From positions 1-9,899 of the forward strand of contig JAISFK010000326.1 of NCBI GenBank assembly GCA_031263625.1: a stretch of 9,899 bases of DNA, given 5' to 3'. The notes beneath the pieces were generated by a model. The model saw only the letters and a list, made by a program, of their open reading frames with translations, had not been told where the DNA came from and did not search any database. The DNA is from Clostridiales bacterium (GTDB taxonomy: Bacteria > Bacillota > Clostridia > WRLR01). Both the position numbers and the translations under genes were made by a program. Of this stretch, positions 1 to 5,904 are shown one piece after another; position 1 is the stretch's first letter; every line of letters begins with the position of its first letter.

Positions 1-543
1 GCGCCGGCAATCGGCTCGGCGGGCGGCGCAAGCGCCGCGCCCGAATACGGCGCGGCGCGCGGGCAGGGCGCGGAGACAGCGGAAGCAGCGGAAACATCTG
101 GCGCTCCCGCGCAGCCCGATCTGCCGGCCCGGCAGGCCGGGGGGGCGGCAGGCGGCGTGGCCGGGGCCGAGCCGGAATCGGCGCTTGGATCCGAGTCTGG
201 GCTTGAGCCTGAACCGGAGCCGAAGCCTGAGCCATCGGGAAAAACATACGAGCTGTCGTTCAGCGATCTGGCCGCCAACGCGGCGGCCGCCGAAAAGACG
301 ATACGCGAAATAGTCCGAAGCCACTCCGGCAGCACGATGAGCGCGAGGCGCAAATCGCCCGAATCGGTCGCGTGGACGATAAGCGCCGGCAGCGGGGCCG
401 CGGCGAAGATTGTCGAAGAAATATTGGCCGCCTTTGCGGAAAAGTCCGTTTCCATGAGCGCGGGCGCCGCCCAGGCCGGGCAGGGCGGCGACATTCGGCT
501 GACGCTGACGCTGGCGATCTTGTCGCCCGCCGGCGGCGCGTAA
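1..543 (+). CDS. 3' end of an unrecognised gene with a Pro/Glu-rich linker
   Basis: The frame is open from base 1 to the TAA at 541-543, so the window holds the last 180 codons of a gene that starts upstream; the ATG/GTG codons inside are not needed as starts. The first ~75 residues are low-complexity Ala/Gly/Pro/Glu. A linker with EPEPEPKPEP follows at about residues 66-79. A compact C-terminal domain of about 95 residues then begins near YELSFSDLAANAAAAEKTI, with an alternating helix/strand look and ending in a strand LTLTLAIL. A flexible acidic/proline linker before a small alpha/beta domain recalls extracytoplasmic tails of membrane-anchored proteins such as anti-sigma-factor-like or DUF4349-like proteins, but no diagnostic motif is visible and I do not assign a function. 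It converges on the minus-strand cyclase gene. Confidence 0.6.
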   Translation, partial: APAIGSAGGASAAPEYGAARGQGAETAEAAETSGAPAQPDLPARQAGGAAGGVAGAEPESALGSESGLEPEPEPKPEPSGKTYELSFSDLAANAAAAEKTIREIVRSHSGSTMSARRKSPESVAWTISAGSGAAAKIVEEILAAFAEKSVSMSAGAAQAGQGGDIRLTLTLAILSPAGGA

Positions 544-565
544 GGCGCATATTTCAAGGGATTGT

Positions 566-598
566 CCCAGAATCCAAAATCAAATGCTGGATTCCGGG
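566..598. repeat. Imperfect inverted repeat between convergent genes
   Basis: CCCAGAATCCA (566-576) and TGGATTCCGGG (588-598) form an 11-bp stem with one mismatch and an 11-nt loop. There is no T-tract on either side, so a standard intrinsic terminator is not supported. From memory, the GGATTCCGGG core followed by AATGACA-type sequence (here 613-618) resembles dispersed intergenic palindromes seen in many bacterial genomes. Membership of such a family is an inference. Confidence 0.35.
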
Positions 599-700
599 CC
601 AGACCCTCAAATGACAGGGAAAACGAATCGATTGCATCTGTATGCTGGCTGGCGTGCCTCTGAAATGCAACACTATGGTCCTCAGCTCGCCGCGCCGCCC

Positions 701-840
701 CCTCAGCGCTCTGTGGCATACGCCCACACTGCCCCCCCCAGCGCTTCGATGGCATACGCCCGCCGCGTCGCTCCTCAGCGCCCTATGGCATACGCCCGCC
801 CGCGCCAGCGCCCCCCTCAGCGCTCGATGGCATACGCCCG
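701..840 (-). repeat. Four imperfect tandem copies of the cyclase gene's 3' end
   Basis: Four copies of a ~26-bp unit containing TGGCATACGCC preceded by CAGCGC start at about 701, 736, 773 and 815, with periods of 35, 37 and 42 bp. The rightmost copy (815-840) is the real 3' end of the minus-strand cyclase gene and encodes RAYAIER plus the stop. On the minus strand, the copies at 701 and 773 also carry CGC-TGA, whereas the copy at 736 has lost it. The gaps are GC-rich and unrelated. This looks like local duplication of the gene terminus, with divergence afterwards. The copies show no strong hairpin. Confidence 0.75.
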
Positions 841-1500
841 CACCGGCGAGCCGTCGCGGCCGTGCAGGCTCAGCGGCACGGCGTGAAATTCCACGTAGTC
901 CCTCGATATCAGATGCAGATTGGCAAGATTTTCCACTATGGCCAGATCCCTTGACAGCAGCGCGTAGTGGACGCGCGAGTCGAACTTCGCGTTGACAGAC
1001 GGGGTTTCGAGGCCGATCACGCGGATGCCCGCCTCCCCAAAATACAGCGCGGTGTCCTCCGCGATGCCAGGAAAAGCCTTGTAGTAATCGGCGTAGCCCC
1101 ATTTTGCGCTCCAGCCGGTCTTCAGGAGCACGCTGTCGCAGCCTTTGAGCGCGCCGCCGAACAGGCGCCTCACCATTCCGGCCGACAGCTCCTTCATGCG
1201 CTCGAAGCCGCTTATGTCCATGACGTAGCAGCGAAAGCCGATGTACGCGGCGATGCCCATGTCGGTGACGGACTTGGCCCCGGGTATCTTGTGCACGGGC
1301 GCGTCGGCGTGCGTGCCCGCGTGGGAGCCGACGACTATCCTGCTGACAAAGTAGCCGCCGTCCTCGTAGCGGCTGACCGTCTGCACCTCCACGGCGGGAT
1401 CGCCCGGATATACGCTCATGTTGGCCGTTATCGGGTGCGACAGGTCGATTATTCTCGGCATTGGAAGACACTCTGGCGCCATGTGGAAAACTCGCTCCAT
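817..1500 (-). CDS. Cyclase family protein (kynurenine formamidase-like metal hydrolase)
   Basis: This is a 227-residue protein of the cyclase/kynurenine formamidase superfamily (PF04199 type), cytoplasmic metal-dependent hydrolases that often act on amides or lactones. It shows the family's opening IIDLSHPIT (residues 17-25), YPGDP (31-35) and the metal-binding motif HAGTHADAPVH (60-70; H60, H64 and D66 are probable ligands). A C-terminal VENLANLHLI...FHAVPLSLHGRDGSPVRAYAI follows. Length is normal for the family. I chose the ATG at 1500 because GGGGA lies a few bases upstream; ATGs at 1482 and 1461 are alternatives with poorer ribosome sites, and the conserved domain starts just after the latter. 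No kyn-pathway neighbours are present, so the true substrate is unknown. Its 3' terminus is tandemly echoed downstream. Confidence 0.88.
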   Translation of the reverse strand: MERVFHMAPECLPMPRIIDLSHPITANMSVYPGDPAVEVQTVSRYEDGGYFVSRIVVGSHAGTHADAPVHKIPGAKSVTDMGIAAYIGFRCYVMDISGFERMKELSAGMVRRLFGGALKGCDSVLLKTGWSAKWGYADYYKAFPGIAEDTALYFGEAGIRVIGLETPSVNAKFDSRVHYALLSRDLAIVENLANLHLISRDYVEFHAVPLSLHGRDGSPVRAYAIER

Positions 1501-1814
1501 ATTTTCCCCGCTTTGCTCGCTTGCCTGCTTTTTTCGCTCGCCCGCTCTGCCCGTGCGCCGCTTTGCCCGCGCGCCCAATCGGCGCCGCGACGCTGCGACG
1601 CTGCGGCGCTGTCTGTAGCCTGCAACATTGCTTATTTGGTTTACTTATTAGTTTTACCTAAAAGCGCCTGCCTTAAACAACGAAAATATTCATGCGCCCG
1701 CCGTCATCATGGGTTATAATATTAAACAAAGCGTTCTATTTCGTTTAAAAACAGTTAATATTCGGGCGGTATGCTCTCAAGAAATAAGGGCAAGAAAAAA
1801 GGGGATGTCGAGCT
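1501..1814. promoter_or_regulatory. Divergent intergenic region with a TATAAT box for the exporter operon
   Basis: This 314-bp gap separates the minus-strand cyclase from the plus-strand exporter operon. The left third is GC-rich. From about 1620 it turns AT-rich, the usual look of a promoter region here. A perfect -10 hexamer TATAAT lies at 1715-1720, about 95 bp before the adaptor start; no convincing -35 is found 16-18 bp upstream. A ribosome site AAAGGGGA sits at 1798-1805, nine bases before the ATG at 1815. A minus-strand promoter for the cyclase is probably also in this AT-rich stretch, but I could not single one out. No riboswitch or regulator gene is evident. Confidence 0.4.
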
Positions 1815-3365
1815 ATGGATAAAAAGAAAGCTAAAAAAAAGAGGGCCAAGCGCTTAAAAATCGGCGCCTGCGTGTTGATTGCGGCCGTGGTCGGCATAGC
1901 GGTTTTTGCGTATTCGGCGCGGGGCGCCTTGCCCGCCATGAGCTATACGGAGATTTCAAAGGGCGAGATCATCGACAGCCTGAGCGCCAAAGGCAGCGTC
2001 GAGTCGGTCGAGAAGCGCGTGGTCTATTCGACGCTCGGCTACACGATCATGCGGGTGGACGTCTCGGCAGGGGATCGCGTCGCGGCGGGGCAGACGCTCG
2101 CGGCGCTGGACACGGAGAACCTCGAGCTGGACATAGCCGGGCGCAAGGCCGATCTCTCCGTCTCGCAGGAGAACTCGCTGAAGCAGCTCGAAAACAGCAC
2201 GAGAGTCTACAACGAAGCGACCGAAAATCTGGACAACAGCACGAACAGCCAAATCCTGAGCGCCGAGTCGTCTTTGAAAACGGCCAAAATGAACTTGAGC
2301 AACGCCCAAAAGAGCTATGACGAAGCGCTTTACGACTATGAGCAAAACGCGGACACAAGGGTCACGGGCGCCGAAAGCGCGCTCGTGAGCGCGGAGCTGG
2401 ACTTGGAGATTAAAAAGGACGCGCTGGAGACCGCCAGCGCGCTGTTCGAGGCGGGCGGCGCGACCCAGGACGAGCTCCGGCGCGCCGAAGACGCCCACAC
2501 GATGGCGCAGAACAAATACAGCGACGCCGTCGTCTCGCTCGAAAGCGCCCAGACGGCGCAAAAGCGCGCGCTGGAGCAGGCGGAGCGCTCGCTCCAGTCG
2601 GCGCGGCTGAGCTACGACAACGCGCTCGCCGCGCTGGACACGGTGCAGATAAACGCGCTCCAGGAGATCGAAAGGCTGAAAAGCAGCGTGGAGAGCGCCG
2701 AGATAACCACGAATCTGGACTCCCAGCTCATTGCCATCCAAAAACTGGAGAAGCAGCTCAAGGACTCGACCATTACCGCGCCCATCGGCGGGACGGTCAC
2801 GGCCGTGTACGCCAAGGAGGGCGCGGCCGGCTCCGGGCTGCTGTTCGTCATCGAGGACACCGAGAACCTGAAGATCACGACAAAGATCAGGGAGTACGAC
2901 GTCGGCCGCGTCCAGCCCGGCATGCCGGCTACGATCAAGTCGGACTCCACGGGGGACGCGGTCTACAAGGGGGTAATCGCCAAGATCGATCCGGCGGCCG
3001 CCAAGAACGCCTACGGCGACACGAACCCGGCGTCCGACATTGAGTTCGGCACGGAGGTTCTGGTGTCCGAGCGCTCGGACTTGCGCATCGGCATGGAAAC
3101 CAGGCTGACCATAGAGATCGAGAGAAGGGACGGCGTCTACAAGGTGCCGTATGACGCGATCCTGCTCGACGAGGACGGCGGCGGCACGGTGTTCGTCGCG
3201 GAGGAGAGCGGCGACGGCCGGCATGTCGCCAGGCAGGTCTACGTGGAAACCGGCATGGAGTCCGATTTTAACGTGGAGATACGCGGCGACGGGCTCGGCG
3301 ACGGCATGAAAATACTGAACGACGCGTCAGTGGTCACGGATGGAATGGCGCTCACGCTAAAGTAG
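1815..3365 (+). CDS. Membrane-fusion adaptor of a MacA/YknX-type ABC exporter (HlyD family)
   Basis: This 516-residue periplasmic or extracytoplasmic adaptor is predicted to couple the ATPase and permease encoded next to it. A very basic N-terminus (MDKKKAKKKR) precedes one membrane anchor at about residues 15-35. The first half of a barrel-sandwich hybrid follows (about 45-100; VSAGDRVAAGQTLAALDT). A long, Gln/Ser/Ala-rich coiled coil spans about 100-315 and contains short repeats such as ESALVSAELDL and QSARLSYDNA. The second barrel-sandwich half (about 317-345, DSTITAPIGGTVTAVYAKEG) and a beta-barrel (IREYDVGRVQPGMPATI) come next, ending in a membrane-proximal domain (about 430-516). At about 200 residues, the coiled coil is longer than in typical Gram-negative MacA. 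A ribosome site sits at 1798-1805. The gene is first in a three-gene operon, 15 bp before the ATPase. Homologues in Bacillus (YknX) act in export or self-protection; the substrate here is unknown. Confidence 0.9.
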   Translation: MDKKKAKKKRAKRLKIGACVLIAAVVGIAVFAYSARGALPAMSYTEISKGEIIDSLSAKGSVESVEKRVVYSTLGYTIMRVDVSAGDRVAAGQTLAALDTENLELDIAGRKADLSVSQENSLKQLENSTRVYNEATENLDNSTNSQILSAESSLKTAKMNLSNAQKSYDEALYDYEQNADTRVTGAESALVSAELDLEIKKDALETASALFEAGGATQDELRRAEDAHTMAQNKYSDAVVSLESAQTAQKRALEQAERSLQSARLSYDNALAALDTVQINALQEIERLKSSVESAEITTNLDSQLIAIQKLEKQLKDSTITAPIGGTVTAVYAKEGAAGSGLLFVIEDTENLKITTKIREYDVGRVQPGMPATIKSDSTGDAVYKGVIAKIDPAAAKNAYGDTNPASDIEFGTEVLVSERSDLRIGMETRLTIEIERRDGVYKVPYDAILLDEDGGGTVFVAEESGDGRHVARQVYVETGMESDFNVEIRGDGLGDGMKILNDASVVTDGMALTLK

Positions 3366-3380
3366 GAGGGGGGTTCTTGC

Positions 3381-4115
3381 ATGGACGAAATGGTTATCGA
3401 AATGGCGGGCATAATAAAGTCATTCTATGTCGGGACGCCCAACGAGCTCCAGATCCTTCACGGCATCAACATGGTGATTAAAAAGGGCGAGTTCGTTTCA
3501 ATAGTCGGGCAGTCGGGCTCCGGAAAGTCAACCCTGATGAACCTGATCGGCGCGCTCGACCGGCCGACCTCCGGCGACTACAGGCTGGACGGCGAGGATA
3601 TCTCGCAGCTGTCCGACAATGAGCTCTCGGACATACGCAACCAGAAGATAGGCTTCGTTTTTCAGACCTTCAACCTGATACCGCGCAGCAACGCCCTGCG
3701 CAATGTCGAGCTCCCGCTGCTCTACAACGGGGTGGCCGCGGGGGCGCGGTCGAGAAGGGCGAGGGAGCTTTTGGAGCTTGTCGAGATGGGCGACCGGCTC
3801 ACCCATCTGCCGAACGAGCTTTCGGGCGGGCAGAAGCAGCGCGTGGCGATCGCGCGCGCCATGGCCAACGACCCGTCCATCATCCTCGCGGACGAGCCGA
3901 CCGGGGCGCTTGACTCGAAGACGGGGCGGCTTGTCATGGATATTTTCCACAAGCTGCACCGCCAGGAAAAAAAGACCGTCATACTTATAACCCACAACGA
4001 GCGGCTCGCCTCGGAAACTGAGCGCGTGCTGACGATTGTGGACGGGCGCATCGTTTCGGAGCGTTTCCCCGCGGCGGATCCGGCTACGGATCCGGCCGCG
4101 GGGCAGGAGGGGTGA
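3381..4115 (+). CDS. ABC transporter ATP-binding protein (MacB/LolD/YknY type)
   Basis: This 244-residue cytoplasmic ATPase powers the exporter. All catalytic motifs are intact: Walker A GQSGSGKST (43-51), Q-loop Gln in FQTFNLIPR (Q95), signature LSGGQKQR (147-154), Walker B IILADEP (167-173) with catalytic E172, D-loop GALD and switch His in ITHN (H205). The sequence around RPTSG and DSKTG is typical of the MacB/LolD/FtsE-like export family. The last ~15 residues are a Pro/Ala/Asp tail carrying two ATDPA-like repeats (GGATCCGGC duplicated in the DNA) and are unlikely to be structural. A strong AGGAGGGGGG ribosome site starts at 3364. The stop lies five bases before the preferred permease start, implying translational coupling. 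Confidence 0.95.
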   Translation: MDEMVIEMAGIIKSFYVGTPNELQILHGINMVIKKGEFVSIVGQSGSGKSTLMNLIGALDRPTSGDYRLDGEDISQLSDNELSDIRNQKIGFVFQTFNLIPRSNALRNVELPLLYNGVAAGARSRRARELLELVEMGDRLTHLPNELSGGQKQRVAIARAMANDPSIILADEPTGALDSKTGRLVMDIFHKLHRQEKKTVILITHNERLASETERVLTIVDGRIVSERFPAADPATDPAAGQEG

Positions 4116-4120
4116 GGGCT

Positions 4121-5389
4121 ATGCTGTTTCTCGAAAATTTGCAGCTCGCGATAGAGGGCCTGCGTTCAAACAAAATGAGGTCGTTGCTCACGATGCTCGG
4201 CATCATCATCGGCATCGGCTCCGTCATAGGCATCGTGACGGTCGGCGACTCGATGACGGCCTCGGTCACTTCCGCGATGGAGGGGCTGGGCGCGACGAAC
4301 ATGCTCGTGAACTTGCAGAGCAAGGACGCCGACCGCAGCGCCTCATTGAACAATATCGGCGGCGCGAGCATCAAGGAAGAGGACCTTTTGACCGACGAGA
4401 TGATCGATACGTACATGGAAGCCTACGGGGACAGCGTTATCGCGGTGAGCCTTTCCAACGCGGGGGGGCCGGGCAGGGCGCAGGAGGGCCGGCTGTACGC
4501 GAACGTCACCGTCGTCGGGACGAACGTCGGCTACGGCACCGCCAACAATGTCGAGATGATCAGCGGGCGCTACCTGCGCGACGGCGACATCAAGGCCAAC
4601 CGCTATGTGGCCGTGGTGTCGGACAAATTCGTGTCCAACATGTTCCCGTCGGGGAAAAACCCGCTCGGCCAGGAAATCAAGGTGTCCGTCGGGAACAACC
4701 TGCAAACGTTCACGATTGTCGGCGTGTACAAGCACGAGCAGACCATGATGATGCCTTCCTTCGGGCCGGACAAGGACATAAGGACGGACCTGTACATCCC
4801 CATCACGACCAACCGCGCCATCGCGTCGATCGACAGGGGCTACCAAAACTTTATCGTCATGCTTTCGTCCAGCGTTGACGCCAGAAAGATGGTGGTTGAC
4901 ACCCAGAATTTCTTCAACACGTTTTACGCGAGCAACCCCAGGTATGAGGTCAACGCCATCAGCATGGAGTCGATGATGTCGGCGATGACGACGATGATGG
5001 GCACGCTGTCCGTCGCCGTGGCGGTTATCGCAGGGATCTCGCTTATTGTCGGCGGGGTGGGCGTCATGAACATCATGCTGGTTTCCGTGACGGAGCGGAC
5101 GCGGGAAATTGGGACGAGGAAGGCGCTGGGCGCCCGAAATTCCGCCATACGCACCCAGTTCATCGTGGAGGCGATCATCGTCTGCGCCATAGGCGGGATC
5201 ATAGGGATCGTGACCGGCATCGCGCTGGGCTATTTGGGCGGGTATTTGCTGGATCTGCCGACATTCCCGACGCCGTTCATTATTGTGGTGGCGGTGGTGT
5301 TCTCGATGCTGATCGGGGTGTTTTTCGGGTACTACCCGGCGAACAAGGCCGCCGGGCTGGATCCCATAGAGGCGCTGAGGTATGAGTAA
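4121..5389 (+). CDS. ABC transporter permease (FtsX/MacB family)
   Basis: This 422-residue integral membrane permease is the partner of the ATPase and adaptor upstream. Topology is the classic MacB pattern: TM1 (about 22-44, LLTMLGIIIGIGSVIGIVTV), a large extracytoplasmic MacB_PCD-type domain (about 45-290), then TM2 (about 296-322), TM3 (about 347-376) and TM4 (about 384-406). The hallmark coupling segment TERTREIGTRKALGA lies after TM2, and the C-terminal PANKAAGLDPIEALRYE is diagnostic. I chose the ATG at 4121 because GGAGGGG at 4106-4112 is eight bases upstream. A GTG at 4112, which overlaps the ATPase stop, would add three residues but sits on the ribosome site. The separate ATPase and permease genes (not fused as in E. 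coli MacB) fit Gram-positive YknYZ-like systems. Confidence 0.93.
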   Translation: MLFLENLQLAIEGLRSNKMRSLLTMLGIIIGIGSVIGIVTVGDSMTASVTSAMEGLGATNMLVNLQSKDADRSASLNNIGGASIKEEDLLTDEMIDTYMEAYGDSVIAVSLSNAGGPGRAQEGRLYANVTVVGTNVGYGTANNVEMISGRYLRDGDIKANRYVAVVSDKFVSNMFPSGKNPLGQEIKVSVGNNLQTFTIVGVYKHEQTMMMPSFGPDKDIRTDLYIPITTNRAIASIDRGYQNFIVMLSSSVDARKMVVDTQNFFNTFYASNPRYEVNAISMESMMSAMTTMMGTLSVAVAVIAGISLIVGGVGVMNIMLVSVTERTREIGTRKALGARNSAIRTQFIVEAIIVCAIGGIIGIVTGIALGYLGGYLLDLPTFPTPFIIVVAVVFSMLIGVFFGYYPANKAAGLDPIEALRYE

Positions 5390-5547
5390 ATTTTATTTCA
5401 ATTTAGTATGGATTTTCTTTCGCGGTTGTGATATTATGCGAATGTAAATCAGATAAGCGCCGTTTAGGAAACAGTAGATAAATGCGCAAATGCGGCGGCC
5501 AATAATATGGGATGTTAAGGCGCTGCGGGAGTTTTCCTGCGGCGCTT
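5390..5547 (+). ncRNA. Operon 3' region; weak candidate for a short transcript
   Basis: No gene is visible here. A possible extended -10 (TG-A-TATTAT, 5429-5437) has only a poor -35 (TGGATT at 5409). A transcript starting near 5444 would run ~100 nt into the terminator stem at 5517-5548. Within it, CGCCG near 5459 could pair with CGGCG near 5493. I recognise no known riboswitch or sRNA family, and the region may simply be the operon's untranslated tail. Confidence 0.2.
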
Positions 5548-5548
5548 T
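5517..5548 (+). terminator. Terminator stem of the exporter operon, split from its T-tract by an element
   Basis: A 14-bp stem pairs 5517-5530 with 5535-5548 around a GTTT loop; three of the pairs are G-U wobbles. On its own it is followed only by ATACTGA, the start of the inserted repeat. The T-rich run expected of an intrinsic terminator (5652-5667, six then seven Ts with one G between) lies on the far side of the 104-bp element. Removing the element with one TA places the stem directly before that run. The stem follows the permease stop by about 130 bp and would end the three-gene operon. Confidence 0.65.
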
Positions 5549-5651
5549 ATACTGACGGGCATTTGAATTTTCCATAATCGCGAGTCAGTAATACTCGTTT
5601 CCTTTATCCGACCGCAATTTGCGGTCGGAATTTCAATCGCTCACGAGTATA
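5548..5651 (+). mobile_element. 104-bp MITE-like element, copy 1 (TA-flanked)
   Basis: The copy begins TATACTGACG and ends CACGAGTATA. Stem 1 is TACTGAC (5550-5556) with GTCAGTA (5584-5590). Stem 2 abuts it: ATACTCGT (5591-5598) with ACGAGTAT (5643-5650), enclosing a 21-nt palindrome at 5608-5628 (CCGACCGCAA and its complement around one base). It is the most diverged of the three copies (for example TTTATCCG where the others have TCTGTCCG). It carries no transposase and is too short to be autonomous. TA on both sides fits target-site duplication of the kind made by IS630/Tc1-mariner transposases; that link is an inference. Confidence 0.8.
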
Positions 5652-5904
5652 ATTTTTTGTTTTTTTGCCGGCCGCCGGCCCGTTGCAGCCGCCAGCCGCC
5701 AGCCGCTGGCCCGTTGCAGCCGCAGCTCCAGTTTCGGTTTCGGTTCTGGCTCCGATTCCGGTTCGGATATTGTTGTTTAATCTGAATTTGCAAGTGGTAA
5801 AAATGCTAAGAATGTGTAAGTGTATGCGAAGTCAAGTATTCATCTGGCCTGCCTTCGCCGCATACGTTTGCCGCTTTATTTTTTATTTTTGGGGAGGGTA
5901 ATTT
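5652..5904. other. Leader region of the SLH-protein gene
   Basis: The region starts with the displaced T-tract (5652-5667). A GC-rich block follows, in which CCCGTTGCAGCCGC appears twice about 40 bp apart (near 5679 and 5709) and GCCGCCA units repeat. It becomes AT-rich after about 5765. The SLH gene's promoter should lie in 5765-5880. TTGCAA at 5788-5793 is -35-like, but no good -10 sits at the right distance, so I do not call a promoter. A strong ribosome site GGGGAGGG (5891-5898) precedes the ATG by six bases. Confidence 0.4.

Noticed and set aside
701..840. CRISPR-like array
   Set aside because: The ~26-bp units are imperfect, the gaps are only about 10-17 bp and low complexity, one unit is the end of a coding gene, and no cas genes are present.
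967..1719. Plus-strand open frame over the cyclase gene
   Set aside because: The opposite strand encodes an intact cyclase with its metal-binding motif; the plus frame is a GC-rich shadow.
1956..3224. 422-codon minus-strand open frame over the adaptor gene
   Set aside because: It is an antisense shadow of a clear HlyD-type protein, with Arg/Val/Leu-biased content and no motif.
5393..5575. 60-codon minus-strand frame starting MENSNARQY in copy 1
   Set aside because: Past the element end it crosses the terminator stem and AT-rich spacer with no protein-like pattern. Only the element-encoded start is of interest.
5725..5770. Minus-strand EPESEPEPKPK-coding stretch similar to the linker in the first gene
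   Set aside because: It is a short low-complexity match ended by a stop just upstream at 5777-5779; chance similarity is as likely as a gene remnant.
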